Part shown: one piece after another, positions 63,593 to 64,000 of the stretch
Layout: each line of letters starts with the position of its first letter
Numbering within the stretch: the stretch's first letter is position 1
NCBI GenBank assembly: GCA_963575745.1
Contig: CAUYUJ010013914.1
Span: 372,442 to 436,441 of the forward strand
Length of the DNA stretch: 64,000 nt
Source of the DNA: Prorocentrum cordatum
Taxonomy: Eukaryota; Sar; Dinophyceae; Prorocentrales; Prorocentraceae
Direction of reading: 5' to 3'
Translations under genes and position numbers: made by a program
Notes under the pieces: model-generated
What the model was told of the DNA's origin: nothing
The model's database searches: none
The model's input: only the letters and a program-made list of their open reading frames with translations

Positions 63593-63985
63593 TTAGGCGA
63601 TGACCTCACCGAGCTTGGCCGACTCCGCAACGGCTCCTCCAGGACGCTGAAGAGACCCTCCTGACTGCTGGAACAACGGGCCTGGCTGCACAGGAAGCGT
63701 ACCAGACCAAGAACCAGGAGGAGGCTGAGCACCTTGGGGCCCTGCCTGCTGCGGCTGTCCTTGCCAGACCCCTTGCGGCGAGGGATGCGTGTCGAAGGAC
63801 GGCGAGCTGCGCCAGGCCCAGCAGTGCTTACACTGCTGCCACTGCTGCTTGTTCTTCTTGCATCCGCACTGAGAGCACTTCCACGTCGAAGGAGTGTTTC
63901 CACGATGCTGGTAGACTGTGCGATCGGGATCTTGCCATGGCCAGCCATCGTTCCAGCGTGCAGAGCGAGAGGCAAACGGGGCCAT
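63593..63985 (-). CDS. LINE-1 ORF1, N-terminal zinc-finger part
   Basis: 130 codons starting MAPFASRSARWNDGWPWQDP. Residues about 34-55 read WKCSQCGCKKNKQQWQQCKHC, that is W-x-C-x2-C-x4-N-x6-C-x2-C, close to the RanBP2-type pattern (which has x3 before N). A Gln/Pro/Gly-rich stretch follows. It ends ...GEVIA with TAA, and the very next codon is ATG in the same frame, leading into the coiled-coil part. Either one stop has split ORF1, or the second part reinitiates. It probably binds element RNA. Confidence 0.75.
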   Translation of the reverse strand: MAPFASRSARWNDGWPWQDPDRTVYQHRGNTPSTWKCSQCGCKKNKQQWQQCKHCWAWRSSPSFDTHPSPQGVWQGQPQQAGPQGAQPPPGSWSGTLPVQPGPLFQQSGGSLQRPGGAVAESAKLGEVIA

Positions 63986-64000
63986 GCTAGCTCTGGGACG

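Larger units (their letters stand above)
57300..63985 (-). mobile_element. LINE-1: nearly full-length non-LTR retrotransposon
   Basis: On the minus strand ORF1 (zinc finger, coiled coil) is followed by ORF2 (APE endonuclease, reverse transcriptase, zinc knuckle, RNase H, C-terminal CxxC). Most breaks are single stops or single frameshifts, so it is younger than LINE-2. The 5' UTR runs off the window. APE endonuclease with a downstream RNase H points to RNase-H-bearing LINE groups; the clade is inferred. Confidence 0.9.

Noticed and set aside
62710-63975. 421-codon Ser/Arg-rich minus-strand frame
   Set aside because: Overlaps LINE-1 ORF1 in another frame; its Ser/Arg-rich composition is a shadow. 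Only its last ~45 codons might be a shifted ORF1 end.
1-64000. tRNA, rRNA, spliced-leader RNA genes
   Set aside because: No cloverleaf box A/box B pair, rRNA core or dinoflagellate spliced-leader sequence was found by eye; a covariance-model scan would be decisive.
1-64000. Bacterial or viral origin
   Set aside because: No operons or dense coding. The microsatellites, MITEs and LINEs are eukaryotic features.

Overview
The window reads as repeat-rich nuclear DNA from a eukaryote, most likely a dinoflagellate with a GC-rich genome (Prorocentrum-like is a guess). The reasons are high GC with no operons or compact genes, very long low-complexity and minisatellite arrays, two decayed LINE retrotransposons, and many short inverted-repeat elements nested in one another. 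I find no intact host gene with a recognisable function. Most long open frames are by-products of tandem repeats whose unit is a multiple of three or lacks stops.

The only recognisable protein genes belong to two minus-strand non-LTR retrotransposons. LINE-1 (about 63985 down to 57300, with a 3' repeat tail to about 56880) has an ORF1 with a RanBP2-like zinc finger and coiled coil. Its ORF2 carries an APE-type endonuclease, a reverse transcriptase with YIDD, a zinc knuckle, an RNase H domain and a C-terminal CxxC module. It is broken by single in-frame stops and frameshifts. LINE-2 (about 15290 down to 9547) has the same domain order but is more decayed. Matching features (CGC-K/R-KN finger, NLGVD after the RT, WRCxxC plus a second CxxC at the C terminus) show that the two are relatives.

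The window also holds several families of small non-autonomous elements. Family A has termini TTAGGTCGGGC...GCCCGACTTAA; eight of its nine non-fragment copies have both ends, and five or six of these have 8-bp target duplications. Family B ends in AGCCTGTTTTTTT and one copy has a CTAAG 5-bp duplication. Family C ends in CAGTGGAGGCCC flanked by TA. Family D consists of fold-back palindromes beginning GGCACCCTTGA or carrying a CATAAACATAAAAC subterminal motif. Dispersed families DR-1, DR-2 and a GCATCGGCGATGC palindrome family recur at several loci. One family A copy (19491-21322) carries a 17-unit, 73-bp satellite between intact ends flanked by a perfect 8-bp duplication.

Layout. 1.6-4.1 kb: 429-bp satellite. 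4.1-5.1: ACAT and GAATCG arrays. 6.0-7.0: 100-bp satellite. 7.2-7.5: CAA/CAG tract. 9.5-15.3: LINE-2. 15.7-24.6: nested small elements. 25.6-26.6: CAGCCT and 73-bp arrays. 27.8-30.0: degenerate satellite in inverse orientation and an 11-bp minisatellite. 31.4-32.9: degenerate telomere-like repeats and tandem duplications. 34.4-38.6: fold-back element and CCT tracts. 39.6-42.8: five kinds of minisatellite. 44.9-46.9: 9-bp minisatellite. 47.3-48.0: CTGG-rich array. 49.9-56.2: GGA/CCT/GAT/TAC tracts and family A, B and C copies. 56.9-64.0: LINE-1. Four or five short charged open stretches with splice-like borders may be host exons, at low confidence.
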